Assembly (NCBI GenBank): GCA_002284615.2
Contig: MU069986.1
Coordinates: forward strand, 83,254 to 97,986
Length of the DNA: 14,733 nt
DNA from: Dunaliella salina
Taxonomy: Eukaryota > Chlorophyta > Chlorophyceae > Chlamydomonadales > Dunaliellaceae
Direction: 5' to 3'
In this document: positions 1 to 11,600 of the stretch, one piece after another
Position numbering within the stretch: the first letter of the stretch is position 1
Layout of the letters: each line of letters starts with the position of its first letter
The notes under the pieces: generated by a model
The model's database searches: none
What the model was told of the DNA's origin: nothing
The model's input: the letters and a program-made list of their open reading frames with translations, nothing else
Made by a program: the position numbers and the translations under genes

Positions 1-31
<31 letters not shown>
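1..31 (+). repeat. (CA)n microsatellite at window start, ending in a candidate acceptor
   Basis: Fifteen CA units followed by G, so that the tract itself ends in CAG directly before exon 1. Confidence 0.95.
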
Positions 32-33
<2 letters not shown>

Positions 34-197
34 CCCCGAGCGGATCATATGATGCACTGCTGCAGCAGGGCACGGGCCAGATCTCTCAGATGCAAGATGC
101 TTCTGACAGCCTCCTTGCGCGCCTCGGCCAAATTGACTTGGCCTCCACTCAAACCATGGGCTTGCTGTCGGAAGCACAGAATGAAAACGAGGATGAG
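32..197 (+). CDS. Exon 1 (partial gene): start of coiled-coil segment
   Basis: Open from the AG that ends the (CA)n tract, starting in phase 2, and reading PSGSYDALLQQGTGQISQ and onward to AQNENEDE. Hydrophobic residues (L, I, M) recur at heptad-like spacing among Q, S, D and E, as in a coiled coil. The proposed donor is GAG|gtcggt, a weak site. It was chosen because it is in phase 0, which matches exon 2, and because the downstream reading becomes Cys-rich and unlike protein. The exon could extend slightly further. The start of the exon could also lie outside the window if the CA tract is not intronic. Confidence 0.55.
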
Positions 198-3100
198 GTC
201 GGTGATGCTAAAGCTGCAGCATGGCAAGATGCCTTCCCGCTGACCTTTTCTGCGAACACAAGTCTCTGTCTGCATGGATGTCCATGTTGCACGTTGTGGG
301 CCAATAAGGACACAGCTGCAGTGTATGGCATGGCGCCATTTTGCTGGGTTCTGGATGCAGGACTTGCCTTGGGTTGCTCCTTGTTGCGCTATACCTTTCT
401 TCACCATGTATCTGTTTCTCTAGAACTATTCCAGCATTTGCGGCTGAGGGCAGGAATGGTGCCCAGCTGTAGGCTTTCCCTGATCTTACTGAATGCAGGG
501 GTTTGTACTGGGTTCTTTTTAGTTGATGTGTTCTTGATTCATCGCACACATATGTACATGGTGTACCTTTAGTTGGCGCTGCCTTCATGCATCACATATC
601 GTCAGCAGCTCATGAGCAAGGCATGCTTCCTTTTTGTGCATGCAAGGCCTGCTTCATGGCTTGCTTCCTTTGTGCATCTGCCAAGCCTGCGTCAAGGCCT
701 GGTCTTGTGAAGGTGCATGCAAGGCCTGCTCCAATGCGTGAAGCATGCCAAGCTTGCGTCAAGGCTTGCTTCCTTTCAGTGCGTACCAGGCCTGCTCCAA
801 AGCCTGCTTCATTAAAGTGCATGCAGGCCCGCTCCAGATCATTCAGCATCAAGGTGCATGCATGGCCTGCTCCAGAATGTTCAGCACATTCATATTTGCC
901 AGGCCTGCGCCAAGGCCTGCTCCATGAAGGCTCATGCATAACCTGCTCTTAAGCATTCAGCATGTAGGTGCATGCATGGCCTGCTCTCTGACCTGTTTGC
1001 TTGAGGAATATGCCAGGCCTGCTCCAAAAGGCCTACTTTATCCAGGTGCATGCATTACATACTCCATAGGGTTCAGCATGAAGACGTATGCCAGGGCTGC
1101 TCCAAGGCCAATTTCATAAATGTGCATGCATGGCCTGTCCAAAGCCTTCAGCTTGTGGTGCATGCCAGGCCTGCTCCGGGACCTGTATGTTTGAAGGAAA
1201 TGCCAGGCCTGCTCCAAGGCTTACTTCACAAAGGTGCATGCATGGCATGCTCCAAGGCTTGCTTCTTTTTAGTACATGACAGGATTGCTGCCAAGGCGTT
1301 CGCATGTTGGTGCATGCCAGGCTTGCTCTAAGGCCTCCTTTTAGGCATATGTCAGGACCGCATTATGCAAGTGCATTCATGTCCAGCTTTGTATGTAGAT
1401 GTTTTAACCTTTGATGTGTCGACAGCTCGTGTGCATGGCCTGCCTTTGGCGTGAAGAGCTGAAAGTGCCCTGGGTTAGTGCCAATTCCTCTGGTGCATGA
1501 TTCATACAATCACTTGCAGCGAGCAATTTTTGCAGCGCTCTTTTTTTTGCGTGCATTTACGGTGCATGTTCTCAGTTCCGTGACCTGCTGGAAGCGCATG
1601 GGAGGTATGTGGCGGCCATCACATCCCAGCTGTCAGGGTATGAGCCTCAACTCGAGCAAGCCCTGACTTTGGGTGGAGACCTTGATGTTGTGAGGACGCA
1701 AATTGAAGGGTGAGTGGGCATCATCCCGGCACGAAGCCGTTTCTGCTTCTTGGTGCGCCTCTGTGTGTGTGCGGGCGTGCATGTGTGCTTGTGTGTGTGT
1801 GTGTGTGTGAAGTGTTTGGCACAAATTGATGGGTAGATCTTACTGACTGAACACATTTTTTGTATGAACACTTTTCTATGTGTGACTGTGCAAATATATG
1901 GACCGCCAGAATGTGTTGTTTGCTCAACTTGTGTGCGAGTGTAGAGCTGCCTGAAACTTCTGTTGCTGCTAATGTCAAGTGTTTTTTTAATAGGTATTCA
2001 AATGTTTGGACAGAAAGAAAATGACTTTAGCCCTTAGAAGCATGAGGAACATCTTAGACAGCACAGGCACAAGAGTTTTAGATTCCTGTGACTCCATGCA
2101 TGGAGTGACTGAAAGTACACTTCCTTTCATGGAGCCTCCCTTTCAGTAGATACCAGTAGACACCAGCCTCCCTTTCAGTAGACACCAGTAGGCACCAGCA
2201 ATATCATTCTTGCATGAGCTTTACGTCATCTGCTTCCCACTCTGTCTCAGTTACATTCACATGCAGGATTGCAAACCGGACTGAAGCAGAATTTGCACAA
2301 GAGCTTGAGAGGCTGACCTCAGACTCCCACAAGCTGCAGAGGTTTCCACGCAAGCTTGTGTTCCCGGTAGAAGAAATCCGCGCAGCTGAGGATGGCGGGG
2401 CAGATTCGGGTTCTGACTGTTTGAATGTCAGGCAAGGGGAGGCGAGGTTCCAATTTTTGGTCAAAGGCCAGGACAGCAACAAGGGGAGCAACGACTCACC
2501 AGGTACGTTACGTATAGCCAGGAAGGGCATGCCTACTCATGAATCAGACATGGCAGCCATGGGTAGAGAGGGGGAAATGGGGGAGGAGAGGAACCTGTAG
2601 AGGCAGCAGAGCCACTCCTTGCTTCATTTGAGCAGGGTACCCACAGCAGGAGCCTCATAGATCTCACAGCTTGTCTGGTGGCCACAGACACACACTGTTT
2701 TGTTGATGATCTGTGCCTTCCTGCCATTTAATGCCTTTTCCCCTTTTTGTCCTTCTCCTTCCATCCATCACTGATGGCACCAGCACCAAAGCACATGGAT
2801 CTTCCGTACTTACTGTATGCAGCTGAGCCAACAGTCCTCGACTACCTGTATGGGAAGGATCTGGGTGCCAGCCAGAACACAATTCATCTCCGCAGGCTGC
2901 TCCAGGAGGGCTGGAGTGGGTATCCTTTGGTGAGCCTTTCATTAGGCATTTACTTTGGATCTATGTTAGGTAGACCAAGCTTTCTGCTGGCCTCCTCCGC
3001 CAGCTCTGAGGGGACTGTTGTGGGGATACTTTGCATACTGAACTGCACAGACTTAGATCAAATAATATGGAAATGAACAGAGGTGGATGGAGATCCTCAT

Positions 3101-6100
3101 GAGTGCAGAGGGAGATACAGTTCACTGCATGTCCAAAGGGCTGTGCCGCAAGGGCAGCTCGCAACGCGTTTGTATTCATATGCTTCCGATGAACTTTCAA
3201 GTAGGCCATAACAGCATTCTCCTTTTGATAATGGAAGCGGAAGAACGTAGGTCAAAGGTATCTCACTCAGGGGACTGAGTCTTTCAGGCCTGGTACTTGT
3301 GCTCAACAATTGATCAAACCTGGGAAGTGTGTCTGCAGGCCAGGGACAGCTAATCCTTGTTATATGGGAGTAACTAATTGGCAACACTGTATGCCCACTT
3401 TGCTTTCAATCAACTGTCTTCCGAGTTGAGCATCATCTGCTTGCAGACCCAGGACATGACTCCCATCAGGAGCAGTGACACACGCGGGTGGGTCGCTTTG
3501 ATTCAACTTCCGCGATCAACATTATATCTCTGCAGGTAAACGATACGACTTCCATGCAATACGAAGAAGGGGTTGAAGGTGGCCATCACGGCCTGCGAAG
3601 GGATGTGGGCCACTGGCAAACCAATCAGATCCTCACAGGCGCCTTTCTCATCCAGGTAAGGGTGGAGCATGTGTGGAAGGACAAATACCAAGTGTTGTGT
3701 TATGAAGAGGGTCTGCTGTGATGAGTGCTGTAAATTAGTTGAGTCAGTTGAACCATTGGTGTTTTACCTGTGCTTGAGCAGCGCAGGTTGTGCTCAGGAG
3801 AACACAGACACTGAACTTGTGGTCACACTTTGTGGTTGGTTTTTGGTTTGATGTAAGCCGAAAAGAATGCCATGATTTTGTGTCAGAAGCTTAAGCCAAG
3901 ACTGAGATTCGTGACGGCAAAGGGCTGGGAGCCACGAGCCCAAGGAAGAGGAGTGCAGCAGCACCGAGTGTTCACCTACATGCTTGCGCTGTGTGTACCC
4001 AGGGAAGTCATCCCCCTACCAGCTTGCTGCCAGTTGGATCCCTCTTTTCCCAGACTTGTTGTAATAGAAGCCCAAGCCGTTCCCAGACTTGCTGTAATAG
4101 AAGCCCAAGCCAAGTCTGAGGGTCTTCTCTAGCTGGGAGCCATCAGCCCAAGGAAGAGGAGTGCAGCATCACCGTGTGCTCACTCACTCACTTACATACT
4201 TACTCACTACTTACTCACTCACTCACTCACTCACTTACTTGCTTACGCTGTGTGTACCTAGGGACGTCATCCCCCCACCAGCTTGCTGCCTGGTGGATCC
4301 CGCTTCTCCCAGACTTGCCGTTCTGGGAGCCTGGCGGAGCAGCTGTCGGCGGAATGTGGGGGAGGCAGGATCTCGGCGGTGAAGGAACGCATGCCCCTCA
4401 GAGATGCTGGAGGTGACGCCCCAAGGTGAAAGCGCACATCGCTGTCAAATGGCCATGAAATTGGGAAGGAGGCAAAATCTCTGCAGTAGGGTAACATATA
4501 TTCTGTGCAGATGCTGAAATTGATTCCCCAAGGTGAAAGCGCGCTCTGGTGTGAAGTGCATCACGCAAAACTTTCTGAGTCCATGGAGACTCTGTTGGAA
4601 AGGACCCTGCACACAATCGGTCAGGGACTTTGCCTAGTGGGAGGCAGGAGGTGTTGACGACATCAAAGGTGCAATACATAGCTTGCATGTGTGTGCATGA
4701 CACCCTGTTGAATAACTGTCCGAGGAGCACAAAATAGGCTGTGTCTCGGCAACTAGACAGCACATTTTGGATGCATGCGCCAAAGCCCCCAAGTAAGGTT
4801 ACAATTCAGTACAAGGAGTGTCAAGCTGAACACATGGGAGGGCTGTCGAGGAAGGGAAGTCATGGGAAGGAGGTCATGGAAGAGCTGCCTCTCAGGACTT
4901 TGTGCATAGCCACGTTACAGGCTGGCATAAGATTGGAATCCATCATATGGGGTCATAAGATCCTTTTTTATTGCAGGTGCTTGTTAGTTTGGGAAGGTAA
5001 TACCATTCAGGTAATGCTGATAAGGTCATGCCATGCTTGCCAGTATGTAAAGGTGACTAGATCAGAAGAACGCATGCAGGTAATGCCATGCCTGCTCATC
5101 ATAAAGATACTGCCGTGCTTCCAACTTCATCAAGGTAACACCATGCATCCTGGAAAACATCGTGCATCCTTGTGAATGTCCATACCCTCAGGGACACTGT
5201 GCGCCCTTTTCTTGTTGCTGTGCAACCTCAGGGGTGCTTTGCATCCCCTTTCCCNANNTGACCANTNCANATNTCAGCGGTGCTGTCCATCCTCAGTGAC
5301 ACTGTGCGCCCTTTTCTTGTTGCTGTGCAACCTCAGGGGTGCTTTGCATCCCCTTTCCCTAATTGACCACTTCAAATGTCAGCGGTGCTGTCCATCCTCA
5401 GTGACACTGTGCGCCCTTTTCTTGTTGCTGTGCAACCTCAGGGGTGCTTTGCATCCCCTTTCCCTAATTGACCACTTCAAATGTCAGCGGTGCTGTCCAT
5501 CCTCAGTGACACTGTGCGCCCTTTTCTTGTTGCTGTGCAACCTCAGGGGTGCTTTGCATCCCCTTTCCCTAATTGACCACTTCAAATGTCAGCGGTGCTG
5601 TCCATCCTCAGTGACACTGTGCGCCCTTTTCTTGTTGCTGTGCAACCTCAGGGGCGTTTTGCATTTTTCATCCATGATTCTACTCTTCAAACGTCCATTT
5701 CATTTGTTTGTAAGGTGACACCATGCACCAGGGATGGGTCATACGTGAAACGCATATTTTAACGTATTGAAAAACTGATGTTTAAACGCGTATGCCTCAA
5801 ATGTAAATGCCTGAATTGCCTGAAAATGCCAATCGCACATATCCCATTTGCATGCAACGTACGCGCCTTTCACACGTTTAAACGCGTACGGCTCCTCCCA
5901 AACCCACGCATGACCCATCCTTGCCATGCATGGTGGGCAACATCATGCATCCTCATTGATGCTATGCATCCTCAGTGGTGCTGTGTGTCCTCTGCCACAA
6001 CATGCACTCTTCAGATGTACAGGCACTTTGCCTTTGTAATGGAAGGGCATTTTTAAACGCTTGCAATTTTCCTCCTTCCAATTGTGTTTGGTTTAACATT

Positions 6101-8558
6101 GCTCACTACAACTGGCACACTTGGATTCATGGCCAACAGGATCGGAGTCGACCCAGCCTTTGTTTCAGTCTCTCCACTCTTTGATCCTGAGGTAGGGCAT
6201 ATTCTGGCAATAGCATGACTGAGAAAAAAAGAAGAAGAGGAAAACAGAATAATAGGAAGAAGAAGGAGAAGAAGGACAGAAAAGAAGAAGAATAAGAAAT
6301 GTATACTGACGTTATTGATGGTACAGCTTGAGATCAATATTGATATAGTGGTATGGCGTATACCCCAAGGGGGGGGGGGGGGGGGGGCAATGGCAGCCAT
6401 TTCCAAATGGTGCACTTCTGTAAATGTTGGATCTTCTTAGCTTGTGCCATCCCCTTGTATTAAATGCCAATTTATGTTGATCGTATGAACGGCTGCACAT
6501 GACATCAGTGCCAATTCTATGTTGGCCATTAGAATTGCTGCACGTGCAAATTCTTGTAGGCCCCCTTTCAGCACACGCCTTCCCTACCTTACGTGCAAGT
6601 GTTGACCCCAATCTTGCCCAAAAGTTTGAAGAAATACCTCCTTGCATGCCCAGTTAGGTGTGAGGAAGAAAAAGCTGTAAAGCATGCTAAAATGAGTTTT
6701 TGTGCCACAGTTTGTAAGCCCCTGGGCATGCAAGAGTTGTGAAAGCATCAAATGCACAAGATGTTCTCATCATGCCGTCAAGGTTGCACCTTCGGATCTC
6801 TAGTCCCAGACCCTGATGGCGGCCCTCACAGCGCACTTTTGGGGCCATTGCTATGAAGTTTGACCCAAGGCCTTTTATGATGTGGAGGTTGTCATTATTC
6901 ATGTACTAGGAAAAGCATTTCAGGGAATTTTTAGAGCCTCCCCTGCGGGGCATCTGGGGCTGCGCCGTCCTATAGCTTTGTCTGCTGTGCTACTCACTAC
7001 TTTCAGAGGCACAACTCATATCAGAGAAAACCGTTTTGTGCGAGAGCTGGAACCTCTGTCAGGGAAAGAAATGGGATCGACTTGAAGATGTACTGGATCT
7101 GGCAGAATGAAGAGGAAATACAGGACCTTGCCTCCGGCAACCTGCCAGTATGCATCGCATTGCATCGACGTCCTGAGTTTGCAGCATGCTGGCGCAATTG
7201 CGACCAAGGCTGAGCTCCCATGCTAACATGCTGTGCACTCCCCTTACTGTGTGCATGCTAATACCATTTGAACATGCTGGCATAATTCGCAAATTCGCAC
7301 CAAGGTCTGAGGTATCATGCTAACATGATGTGGACGTGTTGGTGTCATTTAAACCACGGCCCAAGATGTCGTGCTGTGGACGTGCCCTTATCGTGCGGCC
7401 ACTCTCTCTGCCACCCCTTCCTAACAATGTTGAATGTCCATGGCCGTTGGGGCCCCATAAGAAGCCCCAAGAATGTCTGTACATATGTATTGCCACACAG
7501 GTAGCCAGCAACCCTGAGGGGTACTATAATACAACACAAGAAGCAGGTGAAGTTAACAAGCGCGGCATCCCCTTTGGGTTCCAGCCTAAAACGGTTCACG
7601 GTAAGGGTTGCATGGATCAGAACTTTCAAACTTTGCCGACTTTACATTCCAATGTAGCTTTTCACACAGGATTTTGTGGGCGCCAAAGTAGCTGCTCCCT
7701 CAGGATTTCATGGGCGCCAGAGTAGGTGTTCAAACAGGGTTTCATGAGCGCCAAAGAAGCTATTCACACAGGATTTCATGGGCGCCAAACTAGCTGTTCA
7801 CACAGGATTTCATGGGCGCCTCCAGCAGCAACTTTTGAGAACTGCAGCCGATGATTTGCAGCCTCACTCCTGGAGCTATGACACATAGCAGAGGAATGCT
7901 TATTTCTTCCAGGCAGCAACGTGTTTCAGACCCCAATACTTTGTTTTTAAGGATCTTGAATACAAACTATCAATCAGCGTTATCTGAGTCCCATTGTAGA
8001 GGAATGGAAAGGACATGTCCATTTTTTCCTCTAGTTCCCTCCATAACCCCTCCTAATTTATTCCTACAAAGCTGAAAAGGCCATCAGATTCCTTGTTTGA
8101 ATCTCTGTTAATCGGCAACTTCTTGTTGGAAGTTCTCCCTTGAAAGGGCCGAATCGTGTAGTGACAGTCCATGGTGCTTATCAGCATGTTGAATTTTGAA
8201 TGGCAGTTGGTGAGCTTGCTGGCCATTTGTGGGTTCCTGGTATGACGCTAAAATGCATCTGAAGCTCATTTTTGGCCCCATACATTTGTTGCACTTCCCG
8301 TCCTGATCATTCTGAGTAAGCAGGATGGGAATTGAAGATTAAAGAACCATCACCCTGTTTGACCATTAAGGTTGCTTTGATGGCTTTTCAAGGGACAGAT
8401 AGGTGGCAGGTCAGGTGCTCAGAATATCTTAATGGCACCTTCTGGATTTGTCTTCTCCTCCTCCTGATGGGCAGCAGCGTGCCATTGTCATTCCACAGTC
8501 ATCATTTGAAGCTTTGGATTGAAGCACCAGCATAGCACATGCATGCGAGTGCTCCTCG

Positions 8559-8623
<65 letters not shown>

Positions 8624-11600
8624 CTGTACACTTTCTTTATTGCATGTGTGGGTGCACATTTATGACAGCTAGCATACCCACATAAGGAGAAAGGCTGTGT
8701 GTTCCTTAAAACCTCAAGAGGGTTCCGTTGCCTGGTTGTGTGCAGGACTTCCACGTGATCATGATGAACACATCTACCCCATTGTTGTCGACATCAACAT
8801 GCTCGAATCACGACTCAAGCGCTTGGTGAAATACATGATTGAGGGTGTCTACCTTGACCAATTCTCGACCTCTGAGCTATCGGTGAGTTGAGCTGCTCAA
8901 ACCTCACTATGCACCAGATGAGCATTCAGGAGGTGTCCTGAGTTCCATCGAGAGACCCCGACCTTTATACAAGCAAGCTTGCATTCTGGTTTTGATGGCT
9001 TGCAGTTCAAGCTCACAACTTTTTCCGTGGAACTCCAAGTCTTCGGCTACTGCGTGTTGCATGCTGTCTGGAGCGACTCTGGATTGATCACGGTCAACAT
9101 CCAAGTTGAGGTGAGCTTATGGCTGTGCTGCTTTTATGCAAACTTCAGATAACATTTGGGTATCTCAGCCTTGCCATGGAGCTTGTTTTCAAAAACCCAA
9201 CAGCAGATCATGGAAAATTTAAGCGGGATTGCTCCCTGAGAGAACCAAAGCATTAGAACGTACAAAGGCTTATTTGTGCGCCTGGTTGCCCCAGGACCTC
9301 TGCTGTGCAGAAGCCAATCAATAGTTCTGCATGCACACGTATTGCAGCAATCCTCCCTGCACCTTTTCATGGAATGGTCAGTATGCTGTGCTCAAGAGCT
9401 GAATGTGCGCCTCCGGAGTATTGCTGGTTGTGTGTAGAAAAATTGATAGAGACCAGCGAAGGTACAATGCTGCAGAAACTGGCAGGTGCACGCACAGAGG
9501 ATAAGACGCGTCTGGAAGAGCAATTGGCTGTGCATGATGGGAGGGTCCAGCCATGGGGATGACTACCATTGGAGAAGATTCAGTCCAACATCCGCGTCGC
9601 TGCGCCGCTTTTGCTTGGTGAAAGCTTCAGGTCGCCACTCCAAAAAGAGGGTATTGATGGGCTGGGGCTCACCCCTCAACTTGAAGTTCAAGGAATGGCA
9701 CAGTCTTGGAAGTTTCTGCACAAGAGTCCTATTGCAGATCATGATTGGGTATTTGAAGGAAAAGCTTGCTGTCCACTTCAGGTAAAGCAAAGTGGTCCAT
9801 TCAGTACCTGGTGGTCTCAGCATCAAAGCAATTCCATGCCCAGAAATACATCATTTTGAATAACTGCAAAACAATCTGTGCTTCGCCAGGCCTTAGAGCA
9901 TCGTGATTACACGTACTCCGGCCTCCAATCTCCTTACATGAAGAACCGGCTCACCAACGACATGGTGCTGCTGGCCCTGATCCTTGGTTACAGCATATCC
10001 ACTGCTGTGGACATCGTGCTCTCATACAAGGTGTGTCTTTTCCAGCTTGAGCATTGCTTGCTTCAGCTGCTGAGTCTATCGTCCACATGCCAGAATTTCA
10101 GGACAGTCAGAACCCTCACGTCATGGCATCTTGCTTCAAAACAGCTGTGCTGCCAGGGGCTCCCCTGCGCGGCTCGGTTCTTAATTGTTTCAGGCGTGCG
10201 GCACAATCATGAGCAGACATGGGCAAAATGGCATTCAAGTGGACTAGTGATCTACTCTTCTTTCCTTTTCCTGCTCCTCACGAGTTCCAGGCGTGCCGCA
10301 CTGGCATGGTGCGTGGAAAAGTTCTGTAACTAGCGTTTCTTGGGCCTGCAGCTGGTTGTCCAACACGGCTCTGCCTTCAAATTGCCTTGCTCAGGCTAAG
10401 CGGCGAAGGAAGCACCTGTGGCGCGAGATCCTGATGCACAGGCACATGCAGAGGGTTGCTGCCCTGAGAGACAGGCGCAAGGCGCTGAAGAGCCAGCAAT
10501 CCTCCTTTCTGCTCCCGTCCGCAACCCAGACAAGCTCCTATCAGCTCCCAAGGCACGCTCGCTTCAGCTCCCAGGGCAGCTCCCAAGACAAGCTCCCATC
10601 AGTTCCCAGGAAGACTTCAGAATTGGGGGACTGGACTGCGAGTGGCAATGCGTGAGTCGTCATGTTTAAGTGGTGTGGTTTTGGAGGACATGGCGGGTTG
10701 GCCTGTACATTTATACACAAGCAATGAACTCCTCTGCTTCAGGTGTGGCGTTCGATGGCTGTCCAGGGCTTCTAGCATGCCAAATTCTTGCGTGACATCA
10801 ATAGTGAATGTCAAATGAGTGGAGGGCAAGCATGCTGCTTCAGGAAATGTGCATGTGTGTGTAGGTGTGCAATGTGGCGATTGCTAGGCACCCTGCAATG
10901 CTCACTCCTCCAGCTCACTTTCTTTGCACATTTGATGGGGGCGCGGTGTTAACAGCTGTATGTTCAGATTTCACACATGCCAAATCCTTGCATGACATCA
11001 ACAGAGAAGGCCAGATAACTGAAAGGGCAGGCATGCTGCTTCTGTAAGGTGCACCTGTATGTTGGGTTGCAATGTGACGAATACTAGCTACGATGAAGCC
11101 GCAAGCCTGGTAGCACAAATGAAGCCCTGTTTGCTCGCTCACAGGACCTTTGAGGGCGACGCATCCCCACACACCAGTAGCTCTGCTGAAGCCGCAAGCC
11201 TTGCAGCGCAGCTGAAGCTTTGTTTGCACACTCACAGGATCTCTGATCGCGATGCAACTTTGTACACCAACAGCTCTGCTGGAGCCGCACGCCTGGCTGC
11301 ACAACTGAAGCTTCGTTTGCTCACTCACAGGACCTTTGAGGGCGACGCATCCCCATACACTAGCAGCTCTGTCGAAGCCGCAAGCCAGGCAGCGCAGCTG
11401 AAGCTTGGGACAAATGCACCGGACGAGAGTAATGCAAAGGATGGGCGGGATGGTATGCCCATTCCATCACAACTGCTAAATGAGGCCACGCCTTTTGCAA
11501 CTGTTCAGCAAGATGGCATGAGACGGGGTATGTCTCCGTGGACAACATCATCATCCTTAGCAGTGGCAGCACCAGCAGCACCAGCAGCATCATTGCCATC

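Larger units (their letters stand above)
3656..7500 (+). other. Long intron region 5, possibly holding one or two small exons
   Basis: About 3.8 kb, mostly repeats that are listed separately: a segmental duplication, an ACTC microsatellite, a 105-bp minisatellite, a hAT-like MITE, a polypurine tract and poly-G. It also has short two-copy duplications at about 4400-4540 (CCCCAAGGTGAAAGCGC), 6465-6555 (44-bp spacing) and 7184-7320 (89-bp spacing). Two exon candidates (3787-3818 and 6140-6191) lie inside. Nothing else coding was supported. Confidence 0.55.
7601..8745 (+). other. Intron 6
   Basis: Holds a 34-bp minisatellite near its 5' end and a long CA microsatellite near its 3' end (both listed). 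The middle, about 7830-8540, has no repeat or coding signal that I can support. Ends in ggttgtgtgcag. Confidence 0.65.

Noticed and set aside
587..1331. Several overlapping Cys/Ala/Met-rich frames on both strands
   Set aside because: They are by-products of the TGCATGC/GGCCTGCTCC repeat. All frames look equally open and none joins the exon chain.
2930..3076. Hydrophobic read-through after exon 4 as a possible S1 helix
   Set aside because: It follows a good gtgagc donor, and keeping it would break the join to exon 5. S1 is expected before, not within, the TOP domain.
4741..5175. 144-codon frame on the + strand
   Set aside because: Composition changes along its length, no family resemblance, no acceptor/donor pair that fits the phase of the gene.
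5176..5718. 180-codon open frame, hydrophobic and Cys/Leu-rich
   Set aside because: Its openness comes from a perfect repeat of 105 bases (35 codons). It has no splice or start support and contains ambiguous bases.
7654..7820. CRISPR-like array from evenly spaced repeats
   Set aside because: The 34-bp unit is a continuous tandem repeat with no unique spacers, inside a eukaryotic intron.
8429..8754. Minus-strand frames with Cys-Val runs
   Set aside because: Translation of the CA microsatellite.
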